The position numbers and the translations under genes were made by a program. DNA of 10,805 nt from positions 1 to 10,805 of the forward strand of contig NW_015622575.1 in NCBI RefSeq assembly GCF_000835495.1. Direction: 5' to 3'. Source of the DNA: Cladophialophora immunda. Lineage: Eukaryota; Ascomycota; Eurotiomycetes; Chaetothyriales; Herpotrichiellaceae. The notes below the pieces were generated by a model, which saw only the letters and a list, made by a program, of their open reading frames with translations, did no database searches and was not told the origin of the DNA. This document shows, piece by piece, positions 1-6,928 of the stretch (positions are counted from its first letter, which is position 1; each line of letters starts with the position of its first letter).

Positions 1-15
1 CCCCCCCCCCTTTTT
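1..15. other. Homopolymer edge (C10 T5)
   Basis: The window opens with ten C followed by five T. A run of nine G closes the other end (10797-10805). Homopolymer tracts at both ends are a common place for an assembly to break, so this is probably the end of a contig rather than a biological boundary. No telomeric TTAGGG or CCCTAA array is present. Confidence 0.6.
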
Positions 16-472
16 GCATAGCACTCCAGATCTCCTTCCTACCTTCCCCATTACACTAGTTACAATTGCACAGCTGCGGCAGCGCGAAAAGCTCCGCTCT
101 CGGTCGAGAAACTCTTCGATCGTGACCATAGCAAGTTGGCTCATTACCATTTAGAACGTACTGCCAATCTGTTCGAGGGTGGAACGCTATCAGCCTGTAT
201 GCGACGGCTTCGATCTGGCACTCGTCGGGGTGACGTGGCGCCACATCCTTTCGATGGCACCGGTAAGCGACCTAGTCCGTGCCGCTCTGAGACCTCTCAC
301 TGAATACGGTATAGGATTGTATTGGTGGCTTTCATGGCTGAATTAATTTCAACAAGCCCGAGTTACAACAACAGAAAAGTGCCTATCGGTAATTGGCTGT
401 TTATATGCGCAAAGCTATGTCCCTTTGGGAAAAGTGGCCACTCCAGCCCTCAGTTTTTCCGTTGAAGAATAG
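16..472. other. No recognisable gene
   Basis: I see no convincing coding region, RNA gene or element here. The longest open frames are about 60 codons with no recognisable motif. The first 50 bases are pyrimidine-rich. The stretch ends where the left arm of the fold-back structure begins. Confidence 0.5.
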
Positions 473-542
473 GGAATGCCTAGGGGCGGCGACTTCGACG
501 GCGACTTCGACGGCGACTTCGCACCACGGCGAATTCGCTTAA
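473..542 (+). repeat. Left arm of inverted repeat (70 bp)
   Basis: Its outer tip reads GGAATGCCTAGGGGCGG and its inner end GGCGAATTCGCTTAA. It pairs with 1153-1210. Similarity stops sharply on both sides of the arm. Confidence 0.85.
488..521 (+). repeat. 12-bp tandem repeat, about 2.8 units
   Basis: The unit GGCGACTTCGAC starts at 488, 500 and 512, the last copy being incomplete. The opposite arm has one unit fewer, so the array has gained or lost one unit since the arms were identical, most simply by replication slippage. Confidence 0.85.
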
Positions 543-720
543 AGCTTGGCAGAGGGTTCCACACCTAATTTAGCTAGTGTCTATTTTTCCTTGTCGTGAA
601 TCTATTTCCTATTGCAATTCCAGACCTCGCCGCCGCCTGTTTGTACTGTATAGCCAACCTTGGTGTTAATCTCTTAGCCATCCTGTAAATTAAGCAGGAA
701 ACTTGATTGCTTTGCCTCAA

Positions 721-1059
721 CTAGCCTAGTAGTCCGTTCGCCGTGGTAGATACAGTGGAAGTTATAGCTAGGATTGGAGGGCTTGCCACCCCCTCCTTTG
801 ACTGTGCCAAAGCCCTGGGTAGGGGAATAGACCTGGAGGCGCTCCTGGCCTGGAATTCCTCAGGTGTGTCATAGATCTCCTGGTCGACAGGATCACGGCG
901 GTATTTGGCAGGATAGCCATTCACAGCCTTCTCAAGTGGTCGATGGAGGTGGCCAGGACAGCCCGGCCCAGCACGCCAGGGAGGACCATCGGCCATTGCA
1001 CAGACTATGCGGCGGCGGCGGCGGCGAGAGCCAGATCGTGAGGTTATCCCAACATTCAA
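721..1059 (-). CDS. Hypothetical ORF inside the fold-back element
   Basis: This is an open frame of 112 codons lying wholly between the inverted arms. Near the N-terminus a run of six arginines is encoded by a GCG microsatellite. The middle part (around DPVDQEIYDTPEEF) looks more protein-like than random translation, but I recognise no family, no transposase DDE triad and no zinc finger. I see no promoter or splice signals that I trust. It may be a remnant of whatever the element once encoded, or chance in a GC-rich stretch. Confidence 0.15.
   Translation of the reverse strand: MNVGITSRSGSRRRRRRIVCAMADGPPWRAGPGCPGHLHRPLEKAVNGYPAKYRRDPVDQEIYDTPEEFQARSASRSIPLPRALAQSKEGVASPPILAITSTVSTTANGLLG
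1009..1026 (+). repeat. GCG trinucleotide microsatellite, 6 units
   Basis: GCG is repeated six times without interruption, within the core of the fold-back element. Confidence 0.8.
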
Positions 1060-1152
1060 TCGCTGACTGAATTACAGGATTTGTGTGACTAGCAGAAACG
1101 AATGTCAGCCAAATTTGCTATGCCAGGTTTCTACTAGGCATGAACAGGTAAA

Positions 1153-1210
1153 TTAAGCGAATTCGCCGTAGTACGAAGCCGCCGTCGAAGTCGCCGCCCC
1201 TAGGCATTCC
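1153..1210 (-). repeat. Right arm of inverted repeat (58 bp)
   Basis: This is the reverse complement of 473-542, shorter by exactly one 12-bp unit. Written on this strand, the substitutions relative to the left arm are G to A twice (1170 and 1173) and T to C once (1179). Confidence 0.85.
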
Positions 1211-1249
1211 AGGGGAATATGTTCTAAAGGGGAAACGAGTTTCGAGACT

Positions 1250-1264
1250 GACTGTACGCCATCT
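1250..1264 (+). repeat. LINE target-site duplication, 5' copy
   Basis: GACTGTACGCCATCT occurs here and again, without mismatch, at 2474-2488. The two copies bracket the LINE remnant: recognisable LINE coding sequence begins within a few codons of this copy, and the other copy directly follows the simple-repeat tail. A length of 15 bp falls in the range produced by target-primed reverse transcription. Confidence 0.75.
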
Positions 1265-2473
1265 GGGCGGACTAAGACACCTGCGGCCCGCCCAAATGAA
1301 ATAAACATACCAGGCCTACTTCGTACCCAAGCTAGACTATGCATCGACAGCGTGGCACAATCTCAACAGGGATAAAGGGCATCTCAGAATCCTCGATACC
1401 GTCCAAAGAGCAGCCCTCCCTCGGGATCATCTCGCCATTTGAGTCCGTTTGAACCCAGGTGCTCGAGGTAGAATGCAATGTGTTCCTTACACGCCTGAGA
1501 CTCAAACTCCGGGGGCAAGAGGCGGCGATGCGATTATGCTCTCTCCCTCAAACACACCCAACTTGCCAGGGTCGTGGACCGAGTAAAGCAACGTGTGAAT
1601 CGATGGGGAACTCAGCCCAGATTCCCGTTCGCCGAGACCAGCGAAACGTTCGACATTAGAGAGCTCGGGGTCGCTGGAGACTATAGACCCAACACCCATC
1701 CCACCCTAAAGCCAACCAGAGTGACGCAGGCACCGGAAGAAACGAATTGGCTGAGCGACTCGCGAAGCAAAGCAGTCACATCTGACAGAACAACACAGGG
1801 TTGGCCGTCTAGTATCAACGTACAAACGAATAGTACGCAAAAGGATCCAAGATGAGTGGCAAGAAGAGTGGAAGGCTACCCCAAACGTCAAACATTTGAA
1901 AAGAATCGATGACGGCCTCTGGGCCGGGCGGCGTCTTCCGTCTTCACAGCCAACTCACACGACCCCGAACCTACCTTACGGTACAACCTCGGGCCGGGCA
2001 CTCCTGGCTGGCACTACACAGCCCACAGTTTAGGTTCATAGATCACGAGCGCTGCGCGTGCAGAGCCATCGAAACGGTAGTCCACGTGCCGGCGGACTGC
2101 CCAAGGCTCTAAAAAGCAAGGCAAGAATGACGGTCTCAGGTAGGAGACTCGATCGGATGCGTCGTAACTATACTCGGAGGGACCCCTCGAAATGAGCCAA
2201 GGTAAGGCAAGTAAGGACCGGATCAGGTACAAAATTGTCAATGCTATTCTAGAATTTGCAGAAGCCCTAGGAAGGGCCAAATCACGGGCTCCGATGACGG
2301 GGCGAAGGGAAATCAACAAGTTTTAACGAAGCTGAAAGCTCGCCCATGTAATAGCGACAAGCGTATCGTACTAAATAGAGACTGAAGAGGAGACCATAAC
2401 AGTAATTACCCGGCATACCACTCCCTAATGGAGAGAGAGATCAGGGTTAATGAATCGAGTCAAGTCAAGTCAA
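1265..2473 (+). mobile_element. 5'-truncated, decayed LINE (Tad1/I-like), C-terminal ORF2
   Basis: This is the 3' end of a non-LTR retrotransposon, whose ORF2 encodes endonuclease, reverse transcriptase and often RNase H. Family motifs appear in order but in shifting frames. PKLDYASTAWHN (about 1326-1361), downstream of the polymerase core, is followed by LRILDTVQRAAL. LEVECNVF and LRLKLRGQEAAMRL (1462-1539) come next, then VNRWGTQPRFPFAET (1592-1636). DEWQEEWKATPNVKHLKR (about 1851-1904) follows, then a cysteine-histidine cluster C-x-C-x7-H-x4-C (about 2053-2100), and finally AILEFAEALGRAKSRAP ending at a TAA near 2325. Several frameshifts and stops make it non-functional. Endonuclease and the polymerase core are absent, which fits 5' truncation. 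The 1690-1840 interval is too short for a full RNase H domain. About 130 bp of 3' UTR precede the tail. Confidence 0.88.
2459..2473 (+). repeat. (GTCAA)3 3' tail of the LINE
   Basis: There are exactly three copies of GTCAA, followed with no gap by the 3' copy of the target duplication. I-clade-like LINEs often end in a short simple repeat instead of poly(A), so this marks the 3' end of the element. Confidence 0.7.
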
Positions 2474-2488
2474 GACTGTACGCCATCT
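2474..2488 (+). repeat. LINE target-site duplication, 3' copy
   Basis: It is identical over 15 bases to 1250-1264. The uninterrupted pre-insertion site would have joined the sequence before 1265 to the sequence from 2489. Confidence 0.75.
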
Positions 2489-2810
2489 ATTCTTTCTTCA
2501 ATATCTCCCAAGAACCAAATAGCGCATGTGGATTTGGCATACAGAAGGGGGAAAGGACGAACAGAAAAATCGACTCTCGGCGCAACCGGTTTGATATCCA
2601 GAGGAAGTGACATAAAGGTGTGCTGTGCTGCTTGGATTTTTCGCCGTTAATGTCATCGCATGAAAATTTGACTCGCGTATTCATAAGTCTTCTCGACAAG
2701 TAAGCTGTATATCCCATATGGACTTCCATTCCAAAAACACCAGCTGTGGCAGCGGAGGCACGCGGTAGCCTTAAGGAGATACAGATCTTCGGCGGTTCTC
2801 GTGCACATCC
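2489..2810. other. No recognisable gene
   Basis: This is the 3' flank between the LINE and the stop codon of the telomere-binding-like gene. Several 60-80-codon frames are open, but none has a motif I recognise. Part of it should be the 3' UTR of the minus-strand gene. Confidence 0.5.
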
Positions 2811-3437
2811 TTAATCGGTCCCTTCAGTGGTTTCAATATTCTCCTCATAATGCGGCACTACCGCGCCAGCGGGAGGTTGACGGTGATCGATTTGGATCCA
2901 CCAGTCGAAGAGGATCCTAGCCAGGGCGGATTCTCCAGCGCCGTATTCCAAGGGAGGGCCTGAGATATCTCCTTCTAAACGACCCTTTCTAAATACCGCC
3001 CAGGCGGAAGTGTTTGTGCTCGAGAGCGAAATTTCTCTTCGCCGATTTTGCACTTGGAAGTCATGTAGAACCACGACATCGCCGCGATAGACTTTTGGAA
3101 GTGCGTGTTCATCAGGTCGAAAGATCCGAGTAGCGATTCCTTGCTGCCGCTCGGGGACAAGTGAAGGGTCAACCAACCGTAGGGTGATAAGATAGTCTTT
3201 AGGACCCGACCTCGAGCGTACCGGCGGCGGTGAGGCCTCCTTGGAGACGGCTATAACATCAACCGGTCGACCGAAATACTCGCGGAGGGTGTTGAGGTGA
3301 GGGTAGTATGCGAGAGATGTCGCGATCCCTCCAGGCGTATCTCTTTTCTCCTTTTCACTACTCCAGTGTGTAAATATCCATGCCGCCCCCACGCTGTTTG
3401 GCTCTGACGATTCGATTCGACCCGTCGGTTGTGGCAT
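2811..3437 (-). CDS. Telo_bind (POT1/Cdc13-type OB-fold) protein
   Basis: This is a single-exon protein of 208 residues. Residues about 42-150 match the fungal telomeric single-stranded-DNA-binding OB fold. The run is YYPHLNTLREYF, then VDVIAVSKEASPP, then GPKDYLITLRLVDPSL, then the strong core IFRPDEHALPKVYRGDVVVL, and finally SSTNTSAWAVFRK. GPPLEYG (160-166) followed by FDWW is, as I recall, a conserved tail after this domain in larger fungal relatives. Those relatives usually carry a long N-terminal region. Here the frame is closed by a stop only 17 codons before the first ATG, and I find no convincing upstream exon. It is therefore either a stand-alone domain protein or the surviving C-terminus of a longer gene. 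The family binds G-rich telomeric single strands; whether this protein does is inference. It shares no operon-like arrangement with its neighbours. Confidence 0.75.
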   Translation of the reverse strand: MPQPTGRIESSEPNSVGAAWIFTHWSSEKEKRDTPGGIATSLAYYPHLNTLREYFGRPVDVIAVSKEASPPPVRSRSGPKDYLITLRLVDPSLVPERQQGIATRIFRPDEHALPKVYRGDVVVLHDFQVQNRRREISLSSTNTSAWAVFRKGRLEGDISGPPLEYGAGESALARILFDWWIQIDHRQPPAGAVVPHYEENIETTEGTD

Positions 3438-4674
3438 GCCTTCCTCTTCAGCCGGCAGAGTGTAAAGAACTGATGTAGCTCGGCGTTACGGGCCAGAGAC
3501 GATTCAGACCGCGATATCCTCCATGGAAAGGTTACAGGCGGTTTTAGCTGAAATTTTCACTTTTGCCGTTCGGTCTCACGATCAGGTCCCTGTAAATAGA
3601 CTAGGATATTGCTTAGCGTACCGTTCCAGAGTAGTTGGGCTCGGTTTCTTTACTGGCGAAGGAGCGAAGGACCAGTTATTTGTGACGAAGGGTCGCGGAC
3701 TGACCCAAGACATGACTTGACCAGGTGGAAGCCATCTTAAGCTACACAGCACCTGCCCGTTATCTGAGACAAATTTTCATTGAGTGGGAGTATTCTCCAT
3801 ACTGGAAGATTTACGCTACAATTTTTAAGTGCCGTGAGTTGTGACGATATAGTCCGTACTCTGTGTGGAGTAATGCGGATGCAGGACTCAGGCAGTGCCG
3901 CTTTGGGAACCAATTATTAGCGAGACACTCTTACAAATGCTCTAGCTCTATTAACTGATTGGCCAATCACTTACGGCGCTACCTTAGAAAACCCGGCAGA
4001 AGGGCCAATTGGTTTGGGCCCTGGCCCCGCTTGCCATAATTGCAAGCAAACTGAGTGGTCATTGGCTGAAATGACCCATTTTGTCATAAACGAAAATGGC
4101 CAGTTAGCAGTTCCTGGGAAGGACCTGTAAAGAGGAATGAGGGGATACCGCAGCGGCGCAGTCAGTCTCCGCTAGGAACTCCAGTGCTAGACACACAGCA
4201 CAGGCTGACGAACCCACGATTGACCATCATTTATGTGTAAAAGACGCCCGAGGTATTCCCACACTACGTGGTCGTCAACCGCAGGTGCGACGATCGACTC
4301 GGCTTCGTCTAAGTCACGCGAACCAAAAGAAAAGAGAGCCAAATAGGCCATGCAGGCGTGCTCGCTGTGGCTATAAGCACTGGTTAATACCTCCCTCACA
4401 CTCTTCCAGTCTCCTCCCGTATGTACCCTCGTCTAACCTGAAAAGACCCCCGTTTCATACTGTTGACGGAAATAGGGCCTGCGGAAAAGACATGAATCGG
4501 TCTATCGGGGTGTGTCCCGTCCCAGGTCGTGCCTGATCGTTGATATACCAATAGCAATGGCTAGAGAAGATCTCTTCTGGTTCCTGCGACGTAGATCTCT
4601 CAACGGGGGCACTAGTGGGATTGCCGTCTAATCGATGATCCTGAAATAGTTCCCCAGGCAGCGATCGCCAAGAG
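3438..4674. other. Long intergenic stretch, no supported gene
   Basis: Open frames of 65-83 codons (for example 3523-3720 plus, 4187-4399 minus, 4285-4536 plus) overlap one another and show no recognisable domain. The part from 3900 to 4070 is rich in CCAAT/ATTGG pentamers (about 3910, 3958-3967, 4004-4009, 4061), including the perfect palindrome listed separately. The first 100 bases should contain the promoter of the minus-strand OB-fold gene. Confidence 0.5.
3956..3969. promoter_or_regulatory. 14-bp perfect palindrome with back-to-back CCAAT boxes
   Basis: TGATTGGCCAATCA is its own reverse complement and presents a CCAAT pentamer on each strand. CCAAT is the binding core of the fungal heterotrimeric Hap/CBC factor. 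No gene start lies close by, so a role is uncertain. Confidence 0.3.
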
Positions 4675-5163
4675 ATGACAACAAATCCCCATTCCGAAGC
4701 GTTAAGGCTCTATGTTCAAGGGACGCGCATGTTCGACCGAAGAGCTGGTTGGGCAGTCCCAGAGAGGTATCTTTCGTGGAGAAGATATCTTGCGCAGTCT
4801 TCCGCATGTTTGCCGAGTACGTACGTAGTCCTATACCGCACGATCGAAGTGGAGAGCTTCACAAGCGGCACAGCCAGACCCGATGCACCGTCACGAATCG
4901 TGAAGCTACGAAGACACGAGAATTTTTGTGGAATTCTCGTAAGTATGATAGGTACTAGAGATACTGTTTTGTCTCATTTGTATAGCTATGTTGTCTTATT
5001 GGTTTGGGATGGGAGGGGGGAGGGGTGGGCGGAGGCGTTGGTATTTGACAAACAGTCCGTCGATCTAGGAGCGGAGGCAGGAAAGGGCGGGAATCTGACA
5101 CTCTCCGGTTCTTTCGTGGTCGAACTAGGCCATGATTCTCCTGACACCGTCGACGCCGAATGA
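4675..5163 (+). CDS. Hypothetical ORF, 162 codons, weak
   Basis: This is an open frame with an acceptable start context (AAGAGATGAC). I recognise no family. The composition is mixed, with one short hydrophobic run (LYSYVVLLV, residues about 102-110). An intron-like stretch lies inside it at 4939-4985 (GTAAGT at the start, TATAG at the end, 47 nt). Removing it shifts the frame and leads to a stop after about 20 codons, so either this is not an intron or the ORF is not a gene. Length alone is weak support in this GC range. Confidence 0.2.
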   Translation: MTTNPHSEALRLYVQGTRMFDRRAGWAVPERYLSWRRYLAQSSACLPSTYVVLYRTIEVESFTSGTARPDAPSRIVKLRRHENFCGILVSMIGTRDTVLSHLYSYVVLLVWDGRGEGWAEALVFDKQSVDLGAEAGKGGNLTLSGSFVVELGHDSPDTVDAE

Positions 5164-6025
5164 TTTTGCTGGCTGCTTGGGAGGTGGCTGAACAAGCGCA
5201 GGCCGCAGCGGCGCAGCCAAGTCCACACGCGAGACTATATTCATTGTCGAACCCGGTCTTTAAGTACTTCTTCTTGTATTGCTTGTGTCCTGAGTACTAC
5301 AGCCAGTCAAGTTTAAAGCCTCGGGAGCCGATAGCTTAGGATTCAAAGCTTTAATAGATCGGGTTGTTTGATAGTTTAATAGAATGAGCGGAACGCTTAT
5401 TGCACGCGATCATGCCTTTGTCGATCGATAACCACTTCGCTGGCTTGCTGGGCTCGGGGTGGTTGGCACGGATCATTCATGGAACCGGTTCCAGCGTGGT
5501 TAATAGAGACGCACGAGTTGAGATCTCGGTTTTGTTAATCGCGAGGAATCGGTGTGTTTGCTCCCGTAAATTGCGATCCCGGTGTCGACGCAGACTGTGG
5601 CCTCCGGCGCGAGACTCGCGCCGCCAATGGTCAAGTTTTTCTTTTCCCCATGTGAATCCCCCTATAGATGAGAATGCCCGACTATCGGAGTAACTCTCAT
5701 ATAACGCTTGGCGGCGAACTCCTTAGCTTGTGTCTTCCAACTTTCAGAGCTCTGAGATTTGATTCGCCCACCATTTACGACGGATGGTAAAAAGGTTGGA
5801 GCTAGCCCTTGTAGACTTGCCCGGAGTCCTTTCGAGCACCGACGTTTGTGGTCGCTTTTTCGACCAGAGTGCCGCGGGATACCTCCCACCATTGCCAATC
5901 CCCTATCGATGGAATCTCTATAGCCTGGCAGACCAAAGTCGTCGGCTAGACTTTGCATTACGCGACGCTGCTGAGAGTCGTGTGCGACGTCATTTGCGAG
6001 GCCGCTCCGAATTTATGAGGTTGTC
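5164..6025. other. Intergenic stretch upstream of the bZIP gene
   Basis: Overlapping frames of 80-98 codons on both strands carry no motif I recognise. The part nearest 6026 should hold the bZIP promoter. One GC-rich interrupted palindrome (5605-5623) stands out, followed at once by a CCAAT pentamer. Confidence 0.45.
5605..5623. promoter_or_regulatory. 19-bp interrupted palindrome, CGG-N13-CCG
   Basis: Nine-base arms, CGGCGCGAG and CTCGCGCCG, surround a single central A. The outer triplets form an inverted CGG pair spaced by 13 bases, the general layout bound by Zn2Cys6 dimers, and CCAAT begins at 5624. The site lies about 580 bp upstream of the bZIP start. Binding is inference only. Confidence 0.35.
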
Positions 6026-6035
6026 TATATAAATA
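6026..6035 (+). promoter_or_regulatory. TATA box of the bZIP gene
   Basis: TATATAAATA lies about 165 bp upstream of the bZIP ATG and is followed by a pyrimidine-rich tract from about 6048 to 6110. This TATA plus CT-tract layout is common at filamentous-fungal promoters, with transcription starting within or just after the CT tract. Confidence 0.6.
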
Positions 6036-6117
6036 ACTAGCTGATATCTTCCTCGACCAAATCCCTGCTCCCTCTCCTACTTTCCCCTCCCCTCGTTTCT
6101 TTTAAACTCAACTTCCG

Positions 6118-6135
6118 ATGACATGTTTGAAATAA
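6118..6135 (+). promoter_or_regulatory. uORF 1 of the bZIP leader (5 codons)
   Basis: ATG ACA TGT TTG AAA TAA lies in the predicted leader, downstream of the CT tract. It would be the first AUG met by scanning ribosomes if transcription starts in the CT tract. Confidence 0.45.
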
Positions 6136-6203
6136 GAAAACCTCCAGGTACCGGTTCAATAGCATCTGTTACCCCTCTTACGCCCTTTTGTTCGTGTCTA
6201 TGA
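6123..6203 (+). promoter_or_regulatory. uORF 2, overlapping the bZIP start codon
   Basis: This is a 26-codon frame starting at the ATG at 6123 and ending at the TGA at 6201-6203. It overlaps the main start codon (6200-6202) as ATGA. Ribosomes translating it would terminate exactly on the main start, an arrangement that can repress or couple translation. Confidence 0.45.
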
Positions 6204-6928
6204 CAACTATGTGTCTCAGTCCGGAGGAGCCGGATCCTGTGAGCACCGAAGATCTCAGCCCGGTGAAATCGTCCAGATCTACTTCCAATCAAGCTGCTTC
6301 CTTCAACTCTCACGCTTCGACGAGATCCGACGAAGACTGGACGAAGATCTCCGACCCCGCAGAGAGGCGACGAATCCAGAATCGGCGTGCTCAGGTGAGG
6401 AGCCTCGAGTGGACGATGAAACTGATTATCTGACTTAGGCGACAGCGCAAGTACCGCAAAAAGAAAAGAGAGGAAGACTTGAAGCGCAGTGCACAATCAC
6501 GTTGTGACATCATCGAACAGCCAGAGCCCCATACTCAATTAGCTACTACGCTGCTAGACCGAACGGAAGAAAACAAACCCCAAGGTATATGCGCGACTTG
6601 GCCAACCCCGAACGTGTACCGTGATCCCTGGGGTCAGCAATACACAATATCATCCCCAGAGAGGGAGAGTACCTCGGTCGACTTTTTTCACAATCCCCGT
6701 TTTCAAAACCTACCTGGCAACGAGGTGTCGCTGAGCATAATTGATACTGGGGCTCACGATTCACAACAGATGGCACCTGGTAGTAGCGCCAACAATGAAG
6801 GCATTTTCGGCCAGTACTCGAGTCAGCCGTGCTCATTTGACCCCGTATCCGGAGGCTTGTGCTCTTCATTCCTTGATATGGATCACGTACCTATCCCGAA
6901 CCGTTGCGGGTTAGGTCCACATATCTGA
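6200..6928 (+). CDS. bZIP-type transcription factor, two exons, no visible zipper
   Basis: Exon 1 is 6200-6394 and exon 2 is 6446-6928, giving 225 residues. The intron (6395-6445, 51 nt) starts GTGAGG, has a CTGAC branch at 6430-6434 and ends GACAG. The join yields EDWTKISDPAERRRIQ followed by NRRAQRKYRKKKR, a bZIP basic region with the signature N-x2-AQ-x2-YR (N61 to R69), which contacts DNA in the nucleus. Fungal proteins with DWTKI-DPAERRRIQNR before the signature form a large Pezizomycotina group. After residue 80 there is no heptad leucine repeat, so a normal zipper dimer is doubtful. The closest arrangement I know is the bZIP-basic-region-only type such as ToxE-like bANK regulators, but no ankyrin repeats follow here. 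The rest is Ser/Pro/Gln-rich and could be an activation region. Start: a second in-frame ATG lies at 6209. It converges with the zinc-cluster gene. Confidence 0.85.

Larger units (their letters stand above)
473..1210. mobile_element. Fold-back (inverted-arm) element, possibly MITE-like
   Basis: Two arms, 473-542 and 1153-1210, are reverse complements of each other. Across the 58 aligned bases only 3 differ; the left arm also carries one extra copy of a 12-bp tandem unit. They enclose about 610 bp (543-1152) with no protein I recognise. Long inverted arms containing internal tandem repeats are typical of fold-back elements and some miniature DNA transposons. No transposase motif is visible and no target-site duplication is clear; a 5-bp GAATA at 467-471 and 1215-1219 is the only weak candidate and does not sit cleanly at the arm tips. 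The element ends about 40 bp before the LINE target duplication, in keeping with a nest of old insertions. It could also be an inverted duplication of ordinary host DNA. Confidence 0.5.

Noticed and set aside
467..1219. GAATA at 467-471 and 1215-1219 as target-site duplication of the fold-back element
   Set aside because: Five bases match, but they are not equally spaced from the two arm tips, and such a short match is expected by chance.
4939..4985. Intron with GTAAGT donor and TATAG acceptor inside the 4675-5163 ORF
   Set aside because: Its length is not a multiple of three and splicing leads to a stop after about 20 codons; the alternative frame also ends quickly, so it supports no gene model.
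4148..5216. Repeated 14-mer CCGCAGCGGCGCAG at 4148-4161 and 5203-5216
   Set aside because: A single GC-rich 14-base match without flanking similarity or a context that predicts it is within chance expectation.
5230..5300. Second B-box-like GGGTTCGA on the minus strand near 5250
   Set aside because: The bases flanking the loop do not pair and there is no cloverleaf.
5400..6032. ORFs at 5400-5693, 5784-6032 (plus) and 5662-5958 (minus)
   Set aside because: They overlap on opposite strands, carry no recognisable motif, have no splice signals joining them and lie in the bZIP upstream region.
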